64,000 bases of DNA. It comes from Phyto melanocephala (taxonomy: Eukaryota; Arthropoda; Insecta; Diptera; Rhinophoridae). The stretch covers positions 83,148,055 to 83,212,054 of the forward strand of contig OW799233.1 of the NCBI GenBank assembly GCA_941918925.1. The letters are read 5' to 3'. Of this stretch, positions 1 through 10,620 are shown in pieces. The position numbers and the translations under genes are program-made. The notes beneath the pieces were generated by a model that saw only the letters and a list, made by a program, of their open reading frames with translations, was not told the DNA's origin and searched no databases. Each line of letters opens with the position of its first letter. Within the stretch, counting starts at the first letter, position 1.

Positions 1-200
1 GGCTAGACGGTCCGACGAGGAGGAGGCGTAAATGCCAACGGCCCCCGCGAAGTAATACCTAGCGGCAGTCCCGTGGGGATGTCCGTTGATGATCGAGGGG
101 GTGTGGTTTAGTACGTAGGCGCTACGGCGAATCGTACATGCTTGTGGCACGGGCCACTAGTATCTATGAAGATTCCACACCACCGGCTCGAAAGCAAAAA

Positions 201-217
<17 letters not shown>
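1..217 (+). mobile_element. 3' end of a non-LTR retrotransposon (LINE) with poly(A) tail
   Basis: This segment is clearly GC-richer than the rest of the window and ends in an uninterrupted A-run (about 196-217), which is how a LINE 3' untranslated region looks. No coding frame can be assigned because the window starts inside it. The A-run passes directly into a (CA)n tract belonging to another repeat, so the LINE appears to have landed in that tract. The general look (GC-rich, poly(A)) suggests an R1/LOA-type LINE, but the clade is inference. Confidence 0.55.
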
Positions 218-247
<30 letters not shown>

Positions 248-268
248 TTCACTTTTATATATATAGAT
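217..268 (+). repeat. (CA)n tract plus TATATATAGAT repeat tail
   Basis: A (CA)n run is followed by AGAGTTTCACTTTTATATA and TATAGAT. The same tail (CA run, AGAGTTTCACTT, TATATATAGAT) closes the module repeat at 33165-34008, and a relative closes the one at 19882-20428. This is the terminal piece of that dispersed family, with its body missing or displaced by the preceding LINE. Confidence 0.6.
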
Positions 269-303
269 ATAAAATACATACTTACACATATATGTATATA
301 TAC

Positions 304-519
304 CTGTGGCTTGGAGCTAAAAGGGCCAATGTCAAAATATTTACTTTTGAGAAAATTGGAATTGAACTTTAACTTTTATAGGTGCCTTCATAGTGACATT
401 GGCCAGCATTTTATTTATGAAGTTATTCTGGGTTAAGTATGACTTTAGCTGTTTTACCATAATGAAAAAGAGCAAGAAAACAAATGTAATGCAATGATTT
501 ATTTAGCGCCAAGCCACAG
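304..519. repeat. Short fold-back (MITE-like) repeat
   Basis: The outer arms are CTGTGGCTTGGAGCTAAA (304-321) and its inverse TTTAGCGCCAAGCCACAG (502-519), 17 of 18 matching. An inner perfect 11-bp inverted pair GGCCAATGTCA (324-334) / TGACATTGGCC (394-404) adds a second stem. TA-rich runs flank both outer arms. No coding capacity. Superfamily not determined. Confidence 0.55.
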
Positions 520-533
520 ATATATATATGTAT

Positions 534-1132
534 ATGCGCCATTTCTGTACTATAATTGTTGCCAAATAGGTCAAAAATCAATAGTCGTGTTATATAAAAT
601 TTTATTAGAATCATTTAAAGTCTAGTTTACTAGAATAACACTTCAAAGTTGGTAATTGTTCGGACCGAGCACCATTACACTCAGCAAAAAAAAATGTAAA
701 ATGTAAATAAATATAAATATAATAAGTAAAATGAATATAAAAATATTAATTTTAGAACTATAATTTTAAAATTGCTCCGTTTCACATTTTAAAATAAAAA
801 TCTCATATTAATAATTTTGAAGTATTGAAATGAATTTATTGTAGAGTTATTTCAAGTCTAATTTGTTCTTGATTTAAGAATTTTTAATCTTATTTCAAGA
901 GTTTTTTTTCTTAATTTCTTTTTGAAATTCGATATTCGAATGCACTCTAACCCACAAACCCAGCTAACAGAATAAAGATTACTTTATTGTTTTGATTTTA
1001 ATAGTTTTATTTAAAAATTAAAAAAAAAAAAAATGGAAAACTATCATTGGTTCATATACCTGTACATCCTATAATATATGCTTAAGTATTATACAGGTCT
1101 TACTATTTTTTATATAATAGTAATATAATATA
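534..1132. other. AT-rich stretch without recognised features
   Basis: Very A/T-rich DNA with homopolymer runs. I see no sustained reading frame, repeat ends or splice-bounded coding segment. Confidence 0.5.
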
Positions 1133-1667
1133 AAGGATCCGCCATCTAACGTTTTTTTTTTTTCAACTAGTGCTTATTTCGTGAATGGTAACACTTAGCT
1201 CATGTCTGTTTTGACAGATAATTAGTTTTATCCTTCCGCTGAACGAATATGGTTGTGTATACGCTTGAACAACGTTGGGATATATTGCGACATTACTTTG
1301 GCCGATTTTGCAAAAAAAATCATCTCTACAGATGAAGCTCATTTTGATCTTGGCGGGTATGTAAACAAGCAAAATTGTCGCATTTGGGGCACAGAGAACC
1401 CGTACGAATACATTGAAAAGCCGATACAGCCAAAACGAGTCACTGTTTAATGCGGATTTTGGTCCAAAGGCATAATTGGGCCATCTTTCTTCGAAAATAA
1501 GCAAGGAGTGGCCGTAGTCAATGGCGATCGTTATCAGGCCATGTTTAACAAATTTTTGTTCAAAAAATTTAAGAGGAGGATATTGGCAACATTTGCCACA
1601 CAGCCACACAGCAGAAGCTACACTTTTTTATAGCATTTAAAAAAAAAAAGTTATTTGGCGGACACTT
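1133..1667 (+). mobile_element. Deleted Tc1/mariner element, copy A
   Basis: Terminal inverted repeats related to AAGGGTCCGCC lie at both ends (left variant AAGGATCCGCC; right inverse GGCGGACACTT), flanked by TA duplications (1131-1132, 1668-1669). Inside is a transposase fragment starting near 1253, with the catalytic-Asp segment DEAHFDLGGYVNKQNC. It is broken: a TAA replaces the Trp codon after KRVTV (about 1448), and the 3' half of the transposase, with the remaining catalytic residues, is absent. The sequence jumps from the CHTAEAT region straight to the 3' terminus. It could only be mobilised in trans. The long antisense frame (1163-1609) is a shadow. Confidence 0.88.
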
Positions 1668-3391
1668 TAGATGTTCAGAGGGCTAGTAATAAGTAACAAA
1701 TATTTATAATGTGTACAATTTTAGTTTCTAAACATATAGTATAGGTACAATTTCATATTTCTGCAAATGACTGTGAACAAAATTGATAATAGAAAAAAAA
1801 AATAATATTGCCTTAAATCAATGATTCTATAGAATAAACATTATTTGGTGAGTATTTCGACGATTTGTCGCTGTCAGTTTTTAACTGACATCAGTATTTA
1901 ATCAAAAATTTCTTCCGCATTCATTAAAATTACCTTTTTGTTGAGTTTTCCTAAGTCGTTTCTGAATCGAGTCGCAAACGCATTCAGTCATTATATAATA
2001 CTGAGCATCTAAAGGGAAAGTATTATGATAAATATAATTAATCACACACCGTATTTATATATGGATAAAAAATCTTTTGCTACAATAGTTTTTAATAATA
2101 TAAATAAATGTTTAGTCTTAATTTTATTATCAGATAATTTAAGATTAGGAATTTGCTGTTCAAAAAAAAAACCAATGTAGTTATGGTTTTCATAATACGA
2201 AATCCTCTCAACTTGATTGCTAATAATCTTAAACCCATATACTTATACCTAAGTAGCTTTTTACAACATTAGTAAGGTCTTTATCAAAATATAGTTGCAT
2301 TATATTGGATCCACAATTACATATAAACACTATTGATTCTGTTCAAGTTGACTTAAATGAAAATCTTAACAAAGTTAAAAGTGATATTATTCTACATTTT
2401 AATTTTGTATATTCTTCTCAAAATTGTCTTTGTTTCTTAAAAATTTAAACATTTTAAACTTTAACAATTATGTCACCTGTCGAGTTGCAGATTGCTGTTT
2501 TTATGTTTTTATGAAAGAAAACGAAAGTTGTATATAAACAATAACTTTATTGTAAACTAGCAAAGTATCCGCTACTTTGCTTTCGTAGTTCTTATTATTT
2601 ATTTAATACTCAATGTCTTTTTTTTAATTTCTAAGTAATTTTACTTTTATTTAGAAACATCTAAGGTACTGTGAGGACATACCGAGGCAATATTTTCCAC
2701 ATCAGCCAATATCAATGCATCTGAGATTAAAAATTTTAGTTTTGTAAATTCAGAAAATGCAAAAATTACAACAATGTGTCTTTGATAATCGACTAAACAC
2801 ACGATACATATAGACTGGCCGTTGGCGTAAAAAGACAATTAAAATAAATTTTGATTTAAAATGTATTTAAATTCAATTTATATGTAACTATAATTGTAGA
2901 CTACTAAACAATAACTTACTAATCATGTTACTCTGGAGGTGCTAATTAAGCATAGGAATTGTAAAAATCAAAGTTTCCCATTTTCGTTTATATTATGCTG
3001 ATGAATTTTAAAAGTTAATTTCTAGTTTTGCAAACCCTTGTGCTGGCGATATTTGAATACTTTTAAAACGCTTAAATGATCGATTTGTCAGTTTCAGTAA
3101 AAGTTTACTGTTAACTCGTTATGTTTAAGTAGAATAAGATTTATCGTTGAAATTTTTTTCGTGAAATGCCAGGACACATTTACTTTTGATGTTTCACTTT
3201 CTACATATTGACAAATTTGTAGATGATGAGTAAAGGGAAGTGACTTTTTTACTTTGTACAGTTTATAGGCAGTACTACACCTTTAATGCCATTTACCAAG
3301 TTTTATCACTCCAAACTAAAGGAAATAATATAAAATTTTTAATTTTCAACTGCTTTCTTTTTAAACAAAATAACTTTTTCTAAATTCCCAG
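1668..3391. other. AT-rich non-coding DNA
   Basis: No convincing gene. A 63-codon minus-strand frame (2647-2838) contains a possible 3' splice site and donor but resembles no family I know. Around 2560-2590, ACTAGCAAAGTATCCGC loosely resembles the 5' end of the module repeats at 19.9 and 33.2 kb and may be a decayed fragment. Confidence 0.4.
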
Positions 3392-3441
3392 CGCAGCCCT
3401 AAAGGCGGAAATCTGGCTCCCAGCCTTCTTTTGCACTTATT
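3392..3441 (+). CDS. Exon-like segment with splice signals (speculative)
   Basis: A 50-base GC-richer segment follows a good pyrimidine tract and acceptor (CTAAATTCCCAG) and ends at a usable donor (GTAAGC). Two of three frames are open. One begins AALKAEIWLPAFF after a single leading base; the other begins RSPKGGNLAPSLL. No domain can be seen in so short a piece and no partner exon of matching phase is close by. It may be chance. Confidence 0.2.
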
Positions 3442-3931
3442 GTAAGCTTCCAAGTGTCATCTGTTCTGATTGAATAATCTTAAAAGTGAAAAATTTATAG
3501 TAGATACATACATACTATATAGCTTAAAAATACTTAACCTTTACCACACAAGTCCAAACGTTTCAAAGAATAACAAAACTGAAAGAAAACACTGCATATT
3601 TAGTTGTGTTTTTCTCGCTACAAAATCGCTTCGGATAAATGCGATTGACTTGTTTTAAATCAATGACTTCTAAGTAGTTATAAGATTTTGATTTTGTTTT
3701 TGGATTTTCGATCTAATTTCCATGTTTTACCTTTAAGTCTGCAAAAACTTATTTTTCACATATTAAACGATTTTAAAATCAAGTACGACACACCCTTATT
3801 TAAGTTTTTTTTTGAGTGAAGGTTAACTTAATTGCACTTATATTTGGCAACTTTTGTAGATTTGTCTTATTAAGTTACTTATACACCAACTAATCGTTAA
3901 GTAGTAACATTTTATATAGTCACTGTTCCAT

Positions 3932-4060
3932 GGGGCTTAATTCTCGTTTTGTGAAATAAAAGCTTTTTGTGTGGAATATCATATGGTATCAGTATAGCTT
4001 CTACTAAACTTTTTACAAAAACTTTTCATTTCACAGTTTCACAGAATGAGAATTGAGCCC
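3932..4060. repeat. MITE-like repeat, GGGCTYAATTCTC family, copy 1
   Basis: The left arm begins GGGGCTTAATTCTCGTTTTG and the right arm ends GAGAATTGAGCCC. The arms are imperfect inverted repeats of about 40 bases that include GTGAAA and AAAAGTTTTTGT blocks. A second copy lies at 39006-39130. No target duplication is clear. Non-coding. Confidence 0.6.
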
Positions 4061-5500
4061 TTGCTGTCGATAAACTTTTAAAGAATCTATTTGCTGTCCT
4101 TGTGCTTGCTGTTTTTTAAAAATAAACTTTAAATAATTAATTTTTAGATTTTTTCTAAGCATCCCTTTTGTAGTATTATTATAATGTCAATCTATATTTA
4201 GCACTGATTTCAACGTTGCAAAAAAGTTTTTTTTTTTAATTTTGAATAATATTAGCTAGTCTCGTTTAGATAATTTTCACCATTTTTTTGCACCCAACAA
4301 AATTCATGCTTATTTAAAATTTATCAAAACATACGCTTGAGCACACAGAATCATTAGTGTCATTATAATCATTATTTTGCTTTTTTCTTCTTTTTTGTTT
4401 TCAAAACAAACAAACAACAACAAGAAAAGTACATTAATTTTACTCAATGTTAATGAATATGCCTGCCTGTGTGGGGAAACAAGAGATTGGGTTTGTATAT
4501 CTGAAGTAGACAAAATTATCAAAGTCATTGTATATGGGATTTTGATAGCACAAATTGCCCATTAAACGCGCACGTAACCAAATCTAAATGGCATTAAAAG
4601 TTTGACAAACATAAACAAACATTAATATATGTATATGTATATAGATACATACAAACAAACACACTCATACTAGCAACTTAACATATATATTTGTGTACTT
4701 TATATGTTTAATATCGACAAACATATGTGTGTATTTTTCAAAAGTACAACAAACAAAATATCTCATAAATCTATTTAATGGATACAGAATTAAATCTCCA
4801 GGACTATTTGTATGGTTTGCAAAGTCCTTTTAAATATATATTTGTGCACTCATACACAAGCAAATATACATCCGTACATGCATATATTTTACTATTTAAT
4901 ATAAAATGTTCTAATCTCACATAGACTAAAAGACTTAATAGTACTGAATATTAACTGCAACAACAGCACTACTTAAGCCCAGAACTTATTTTAAGGGTGG
5001 CCAACTAACAAACAGTCCAATACAATACAAAATCTATTACTTATATGTCAGGTGGGGGCAAACATTAAACGAATTTCCAATCAACTTTAGGTTTCATACA
5101 AGTTATACAGTACAGTGGAATTAAATTTCAGTGAACATTTGACATACAATTTCAACAATATTAAAAAAAACTTCTAGAACTGTTCTTTAAAGTTTTTTTT
5201 TTTTTTAATTTACTTTGTTATAGTTTTCAACTAGTTTTTGTATAACTTATTACACCACGTTTTACTGTTGGCGACTAGTTTTTAATTTCGCAATAAATTT
5301 AACGGGATTGAAATCTATAGATTGGCTAAAAAATAAATTTAATTAACTTTTAACAATAACTTTGCTACTCTGTTAGTAAATTTTGTGAAGTTGTGATTTC
5401 AAAAGCGTTAGCGACGTTAGCGAACTAGCTTATGGCTTGGTTTAATATATTGTGTCATTGTATGTATATCTGGCCAAATATTTTAACATGGTATGGATCA
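4061..5500. other. AT-rich DNA with simple ATAC/CAAA repeats
   Basis: It contains short runs of GTATAT, ATACATAC and CAAACAAACA (about 4625-4740) and otherwise non-coding A/T-rich sequence. Small overlapping frames near 4310-4565 are on both strands and look like chance. Confidence 0.45.
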
Positions 5501-5573
5501 TATAAAGGCTTTTGAATAAAAGCGAGTAGATGTTGACAGTTTGTGGTGGACATTGACTGCAAAGCAATTTGGT
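5501..5573 (+). promoter_or_regulatory. Possible TATA promoter with first-exon donor
   Basis: TATAAAGG starts at 5501. About 35 bases downstream is GACAGTTTG, a loose initiator match. A near-perfect donor G|GTAAGTTT follows at 5571/5572. The spacing suits a fly core promoter followed by a short non-coding first exon. An alternative reading is a 32-base internal exon after GACAG (5540-5571, frame FVVDIDCKAI), but its acceptor has a poor pyrimidine tract. No transcript evidence can be drawn from sequence alone. Confidence 0.25.
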
Positions 5574-6196
5574 AAGTTTAAGGATTGTGTAATTTAACAA
5601 TGTTTTTTTGGGGGGGTTTTATGAATACAAATTGAGTCAAATATGTATAACCTTAAAATTACATCACTTTAAGTTGGTTTTTTTGCAATCTCTAATTTAT
5701 TTGTGGCATAGAATATTTTTAGAGCAAACAGTGTTCCTGAACTTTTATTACAATGCGTGGAAAGATCAACATTTGGCTTTTTATTTTAATATTTTCTTAA
5801 TGGAACTACACACGATCAAAAGTCTTTTTTTATAAAAATGTGTTTGCATATGCTACACCGAAAAATATTTTTTTTTGGCTTTTCCATCAATTAGATTTTA
5901 TATAAATATTAAATATTATTTTTACATTGAAAACATGAAAACATTTTGTTATATCTTCAATGCTCTTCAGAGATGAAAAAAATTGTTTTGGTATTTTTTT
6001 AAAGGTAAATGTTTAATGTTTATTTTACAATTTAATAATTAAACAAATAGTAAAAAATTGCTTGAAAGCTATTATTCAAATTAAAAAAATTTTTAAACAT
6101 GGTTGCGTATGCATGTACATAAACAAAATAAGATAGACAAAAGGATCTTAGAAAATTATATTGTAAAAATATTTTGATATGATTGGTTTAATAGTA
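5574..6196. other. AT-rich non-coding DNA
   Basis: A 75-codon plus-strand frame (5608-5835) is rich in Phe/Leu/Tyr, as expected from T-rich DNA, and shows no domain. Nothing else is supported. Confidence 0.45.
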
Positions 6197-6343
6197 AAGG
6201 GTCCGCAATCTAACGTTTTTTTTTCAACTAGTGCTTATTTCGTGAATGGTAACACTTAGCTCGGGACGGCGCTACGTGCCACACAGCCGAAGCTACACTT
6301 CTTTTTGACAGCATTTTCAAAAAAAAAAGTTATTTGGACCCTT
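6197..6343 (+). mobile_element. Minimal mariner derivative, copy B (147 bp)
   Basis: Same termini as the other mariner copies (AAGGGTCCGCA... left, ...GGACCCTT right) with TA on each side (6195-6196, 6344-6345). It keeps the 5' leader up to AACACTTAGCTC and joins it directly to the GGCGCTACGTGCCACACAGC segment and the 3' terminus, so all transposase before that point is lost. The right terminus lacks three bases relative to GGCGGACCC. This is a MITE-sized end product of the family at 1133, 18620, 35188 and 58544. Confidence 0.85.
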
Positions 6344-6713
6344 TAGTATAATAAGCAGATTAATGTGATATTTTTACAATTCAAGCGATTGCTTTAAGTA
6401 GATTTTTTTGCAATAACAAAACACATCTACAATACATTTCAAATGAACCAACCGATGAATTACCAGTAGCCAGTTCTGAGATTTAGTAAAATGCATAACC
6501 TAAAAAAATGCATTTTACCTAAAAAGAAAATTCAACAAAAAAAAAAAAAAAAAAAGGAAAAACATATTAACGAGTCTTCTTATTAACTTTTATTGAGAAG
6601 AAATTTTAGAACAATTTTAAATTTTAATATTTAAAACAATGTCTTCAGTATACATTTAGAACATTATTATTTCCATAATATAATAAATGAATGTTTTCGA
6701 TCTTTTTAATTTA

Positions 6714-6932
6714 TATAAGCAGTTGTTTTTTGAGATCACTTTCTTTTATAAAAAATAGTTTTAATTTTATTTTCCTATATTTCGCTACCACATAGGGTAG
6801 CTTCTTCAGGGAAAAATTAACAATTAAAATATTAGAATTGTTAAAAAAACAAATTTGTTGGAAAATAAAATTAAAACTATTTTTTATAAAAAAAAGGGAT
6901 CTCAAGTTCAATACAAAAAACGACTGCTTATA
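6714..6932. repeat. Palindromic fold-back MITE
   Basis: Two long arms make up most of this 219-bp unit. The left starts TATAAGCAGTTGTTTTTTG (6714) and the right ends CGACTGCTTATA (6932). Inner blocks such as AAAAAATAGTTTTAATTTTA match in inverse over more than 35 bases, leaving a short unpaired centre (about 6772-6858). The terminal TA may be the target duplication. The minus-strand 66-codon frame across it is an artefact of the palindrome. Confidence 0.7.
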
Positions 6933-7137
6933 TTTTCATAATATTAAATAATATTCATAAATCAATCTATAGTAATAGTTTATGATAAAAATTAAAAATT
7001 ATATTACAGTTAAATACATTTTTTTTTCCAAAAAAAAAAAAATGATTTGCCAAAAAATATCTAACAATTCAAAATTAAAATCTATTTCTTACGCTAAACC
7101 GTATATATTACTATTAAGTGAAATAGTTGTACATGAT

Positions 7138-8206
7138 AAACAGGTAAGAGCGCTATATTAGGCCGTGCCGAATTTGATAATAATAATAATATATGTATAT
7201 AGATAAATTGACCACATCGTTGTTTAGCCTAGATTATATTTCATGTAATACGCCATTTTCTTTATTATTTCGAACGCCATTTTTGATTTTGAATTCTTAC
7301 ATAGTTACCTGTATTCTACTCAAGACAAGCCCTTTTATTTGATACCCATATTGTTGGAGTTAAACAATTTTGTTGCAGACGCCATTTTGGATTTTACATT
7401 TGCTTAATAGTTTACTACATTGTACCGGCCAAGCCCTTTTATTTGATACCAATATTGTGGGGTTAACGGGGATAAACCCGTAACTACTAAATTTGACTCA
7501 TATATTCGCCACTTAATCTAGGACGCCATCATGGATTTTTTTTTCATATTTTAATACTCAAGTTCTTTTATTTGATCCCCATATTGGCTCTCTCGGTTGT
7601 AGAGAAACTAAAAAACACCGATTTTCATTTGTAAAGATTAGGAAAAACACCGAAGCAGTTGTACTCTCGTGCTTTAATCTCAGTTGGCTTCAAAAGAAAA
7701 AATTTCCGATGTGTGGCCAAGTATTATTTATAAGTGGCCAAAAATAATTTATAAGTTAAAAAAAACTTGATATTTAAAAAAATATATATTTTGCCAAATA
7801 ATTTTTGTCTATAACTCTGCCGATTAGTGACCAAGTTAGCCAAAGTATATTAAATATACAAATAGTAACAACCGTTATCTAAGGGTTTGTGGTGAAAAAA
7901 AGCGAAAAAATAGAGGCAGTCGTGTTTACATGCTCATATCTTAATAAGTTATGGGGCGATTATAATGATTTCTAACAATGATCTTATCCCGAATATTTCT
8001 GATATTTTTATACCTTAACCCGAGTGTTGACGAAATCAGGGGGCTTAAAAAAATTGTTTTCAACATGCACACGGATAATGCTTAATCGATAAACGGATAA
8101 TCCTTTATCTAAAGATTTTAGAAAATATATATTTGATGGATCGAAAATGAATATTGTAGAAATTCCACACGGAATAACAAACCTATACATATATACCCTT
8201 TTACAC
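7138..8206 (-). mobile_element. Helentron-associated (DINE-1-like) element, GCCATTT subfamily
   Basis: The left edge reads GGTAAGAGCGCTATATTAGG with GGCCGTGCCGAATTT, a degenerate form of the terminal hairpin (ATTCGGC...GCCGAAT) of the family. The right edge carries the 5' features in reverse: a decayed GACGGA-type tract after TTCAACATGCACACGG, then TATACCC. The interior has repeated ~100-bp modules with GCCATTTT...GATTTT...CAAGCCCTTTTATTTGATAC (anchors near 7328, 7430, 7570). The copy at 50790-51737 has the same modules. No transposase remains. The Helentron assignment rests on known DINE-1 architecture: subterminal inverted repeats, (GTCY)n tract, 3' stem-loop. Confidence 0.65.
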
Positions 8207-8330
8207 TGTTAGTACATATAAATACATACATGCTTACATATATACTTACATTCATATATATGTATATGACACCAAATAAACGACATTACATTTTTGATAT
8301 GTTATTTTGTTAGTTCGCACTACATACTTA

Positions 8331-9328
8331 CACAGAAAAAGATATTGCTAAAATTTGTTTAATTAATTGAATTTTTAATTTGTTTCTGAATTCTAATTAA
8401 AGTTGTCATTAATTTAATTAATTTTTTTAATTGATATTAAATATTTTCATAAAACAAAGAGATTTCTGTCAGTTGAAAAAATTAAAAAAAATAAAATATA
8501 TTATTTTAAATGACATTTACTTAAAAAATTTAATTATAAGAATAAATTTAATATAATTGTTACTCAAGAAGCGAAATAATGAAAAATTTTCGCCAATCTG
8601 CAAGAGAAAGTTCTGGTAAGTGCACATACGTACATATACAACAATATGTTCTGCTTTAAATATAATAAATGGTTTCGGTTTCATTGTAGGTATGCCAAAA
8701 TTCATTACATATTTTTTGTGCGCCTTGATATTCCTCAGAATTGTCATTTTAATAGGTAAATTAGTGGAATTTCTTCACTCTGCCTGATCAAGCCTTTTTA
8801 CCGGTTAATGTTCCTTTATATCTAGGTCGTTGATGCTACAAATTATTTTTGGAAATCCGGCTTTTGATATGGTATAGTATGTGTATGTGTGTGGAACCCT
8901 ATTTCTTACCATTAATTTTATTATACATATAAGTAACGAAATATAATTAAAAATATAGATCCCTTTGTAATATAAATGTAGTATATTAAGAATAATCAAA
9001 TATAAAAAAAGAATATATTTTTTTATATTTTTTTATACAGGTTTAATAAATTATATTATTGTTATAATAAATGCTTTAATATTATAAAACCCAAATCTCA
9101 AATAAAGACATGATTAAATTAATTAAAATCATGTTTGAAAATTATTGACAATTTTAATTAATTTTTTAATACTGTTTTAATTGCTATTTTTCTCCATATT
9201 TTTTCAATTAAAACTATTAATTTTCATTTAATCAATAGTATCATTTTGATGATTGGAGCAAAATTAAACAATTTTTTAATTAATAATATTAATTTCGTAA
9301 TTAAAATCCATATTTATTTTTTTCTGTG
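8331..9328 (+). mobile_element. ~1 kb TIR element E1 with cargo ORF
   Basis: It begins CACAGAAAAA and ends with the exact inverse, and is flanked by TA (8329-8330, 9329-9330). The subterminal regions are AATTAATT-rich. Element E2 (10621-11609) has the same ends and the same subterminal blocks, for example AGAGATTTCTGTCAGTTGAA at the left and ATCATTTTGATGATTGGAGC at the right. The centres are diverged but still alignable (TTTCTTC...GAT...AGGTC...GC). Similarity stops at the TA on both sides, so these are transposon copies rather than a segmental duplication. TA duplication suggests the Tc1/mariner superfamily, but there is no transposase. Confidence 0.7.
8579..8787 (+). CDS. Small two-exon ORF with signal-anchor-like segment, inside E1
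   Basis: Proposed CDS: 8579-8615 joined to 8690-8787, giving 44 residues. Exon 1 encodes MKNFRQSARESS and ends at a strong donor (G|GTAAGTGC). A 74-base intron of typical fly length ends in TTTCATTGTAG. Exon 2 continues in frame with MPKFITYFLCALIFLRIVIL, a hydrophobic run that could be a signal peptide or membrane anchor, and stops at TGA 8785. A donor-like GTAAAT at 8756 could instead continue the gene elsewhere. An in-frame ATG at the start of exon 2 is an alternative start. The E2 copy keeps the acceptor and a hydrophobic start (MGLKSIFLAAR, stop). Function unknown; the peptide matches no family I recognise. Confidence 0.35.
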
Positions 9329-9397
9329 TATTTGCATACAAGTTTAACGTGTTTTTAAACAATGTTTTAACTGATATTAATTGACATTTAATTACAA

Positions 9398-9476
9398 ATG
9401 GAAATTCTAAAATCCATACTAAAGCCCCAACATCAACAAGGGCACCAAGAACAGCATCAGTCAGTCCCCTTTACAA
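9398..9476 (+). CDS. Candidate first coding exon (orphan)
   Basis: An ATG in a favourable context (ACAAATGG) opens a 28-codon frame beginning MEILKSILKP, followed by a Gln/His-rich part (QHQQGHQEQHQ). A donor-like GTAACT at 9477 lies just before the in-frame TAG and would leave one base over (phase 1). It starts 70 bp outside E1. Gln-rich starts are common in fly proteins but CAA/CAG-rich DNA also occurs in non-coding leaders. No homologue recognised. A possible 42-base cassette exon with an excellent acceptor (CTTTCTTTTCCAG) and donor (GTAAGA), phase 1 to 1, lies at 9836-9877. Confidence 0.22.
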
Positions 9477-10620
9477 GTAACTAGTCATAATATTAGCAAC
9501 AGCGCCGTACGAGTAGTACCGTATGATACGAGTAAGAGTAAATTTTTGTAAAATCACTAGGTATTTAATAGATATGTTCTAATATTTGCACCAGTTAAGG
9601 AACACAAACATATACATACATACACATACATAAATATGTACTCTTACTGTTGGTTGGTTAGGTTAAATACCTAAAAGTCCATTGTGGGATTTGTTAAATT
9701 TATATTTATGATTTTGCTATGAGTTAAAAAAAAACAAACAATGAACAACTGACGACACAACAATTTTCATTCAAATTCAAATAAATTTTACTTTGTGTCT
9801 CAAAATAATTAAAAAGGATTGTCTTTCTTTTCCAGCCTTCATTTCGGTTCACAGAAGTATGTATGCACATGTGAAATGTAAGAATACAAGTTAATAAAAA
9901 TAGATACGAAACAAGTTTTGTATGGTTTCTTTGATTACAATTAATGGGTACATATTTTATAAAATGTTGAACGATTCTCACAACTGAAGTAAATATATAA
10001 GCTTTAATTTAAAGATTCTAGCGGATAATTTACAACTAGCTTTACAAATTTAAACAATTTGCAAATCAAAAATTTTTAAGATTAATTAAACTACACTAGG
10101 GTATAACAATTCTATTTTTCTCCGTTTTCTTTAGAAAATGGAAAGCTGTAAGTTAATTGAATTTGGATTGATTAAATTGAGATTAATTAACCTAAAAAGG
10201 TTTCGCGAGCCGTGCGGAAAAAAAATCAATTTTTGCAAATTAATCCACCCATTGTAAATGAGTTTAGTAGGAATTTTTAACGTTAAAACATCATCATACC
10301 ATCCTAAAAAAAACCCTTTTTTGACATAACTGTCTCCAAATTTGCTAAATTTTGTTAAAAGTCATTGATTCATCTGGATCCGACAAAAAGAGGTCTGGAA
10401 AATCGGTAACAGTTATTTAATTGCAATTTCTGAAAAAGTATTATAGGTACGTAGTTTATCAGGGCTGCATTTGAAGGTTATCATATTACCTTTAATTGTT
10501 TTCTTGGAAAGGTCAAAGGTATTTTTTTTTGTTACATACAAGTCAAAAATTAATATCTCTGAAAGCGATAATTTAAAAAATTAACAAAATTATATGATAA
10601 AGAGGGCTGTCTTCCCTATA
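9477..10620. other. AT-rich DNA with ATAC microsatellite
   Basis: A short (ACATATAC)-type run lies near 9608-9640. The 9836-9877 exon-like segment is described with the candidate exon at 9398. At about 10357-10400 a short open stretch (HLDPTKRGLEN) ends at a donor-like GTAACA but follows an in-frame stop and a weak acceptor. Otherwise I see nothing. Confidence 0.4.

Noticed and set aside
1163..1609. 148-codon minus-strand ORF, with counterparts at 18765-19061 (minus) and 35241-35537 (plus).
   Set aside because: It is antisense to the mariner transposase fragment; its apparent conservation follows from the shared element.
2647..2838. 63-codon minus-strand ORF with an internal acceptor and donor.
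   Set aside because: No homology, no partner exon, and the frame is short for A/T-rich DNA.
10357..10400. Exon-like stretch reading HLDPTKRGLEN before a GTAACA donor.
   Set aside because: Preceded by an in-frame stop and a weak acceptor with no pyrimidine tract.
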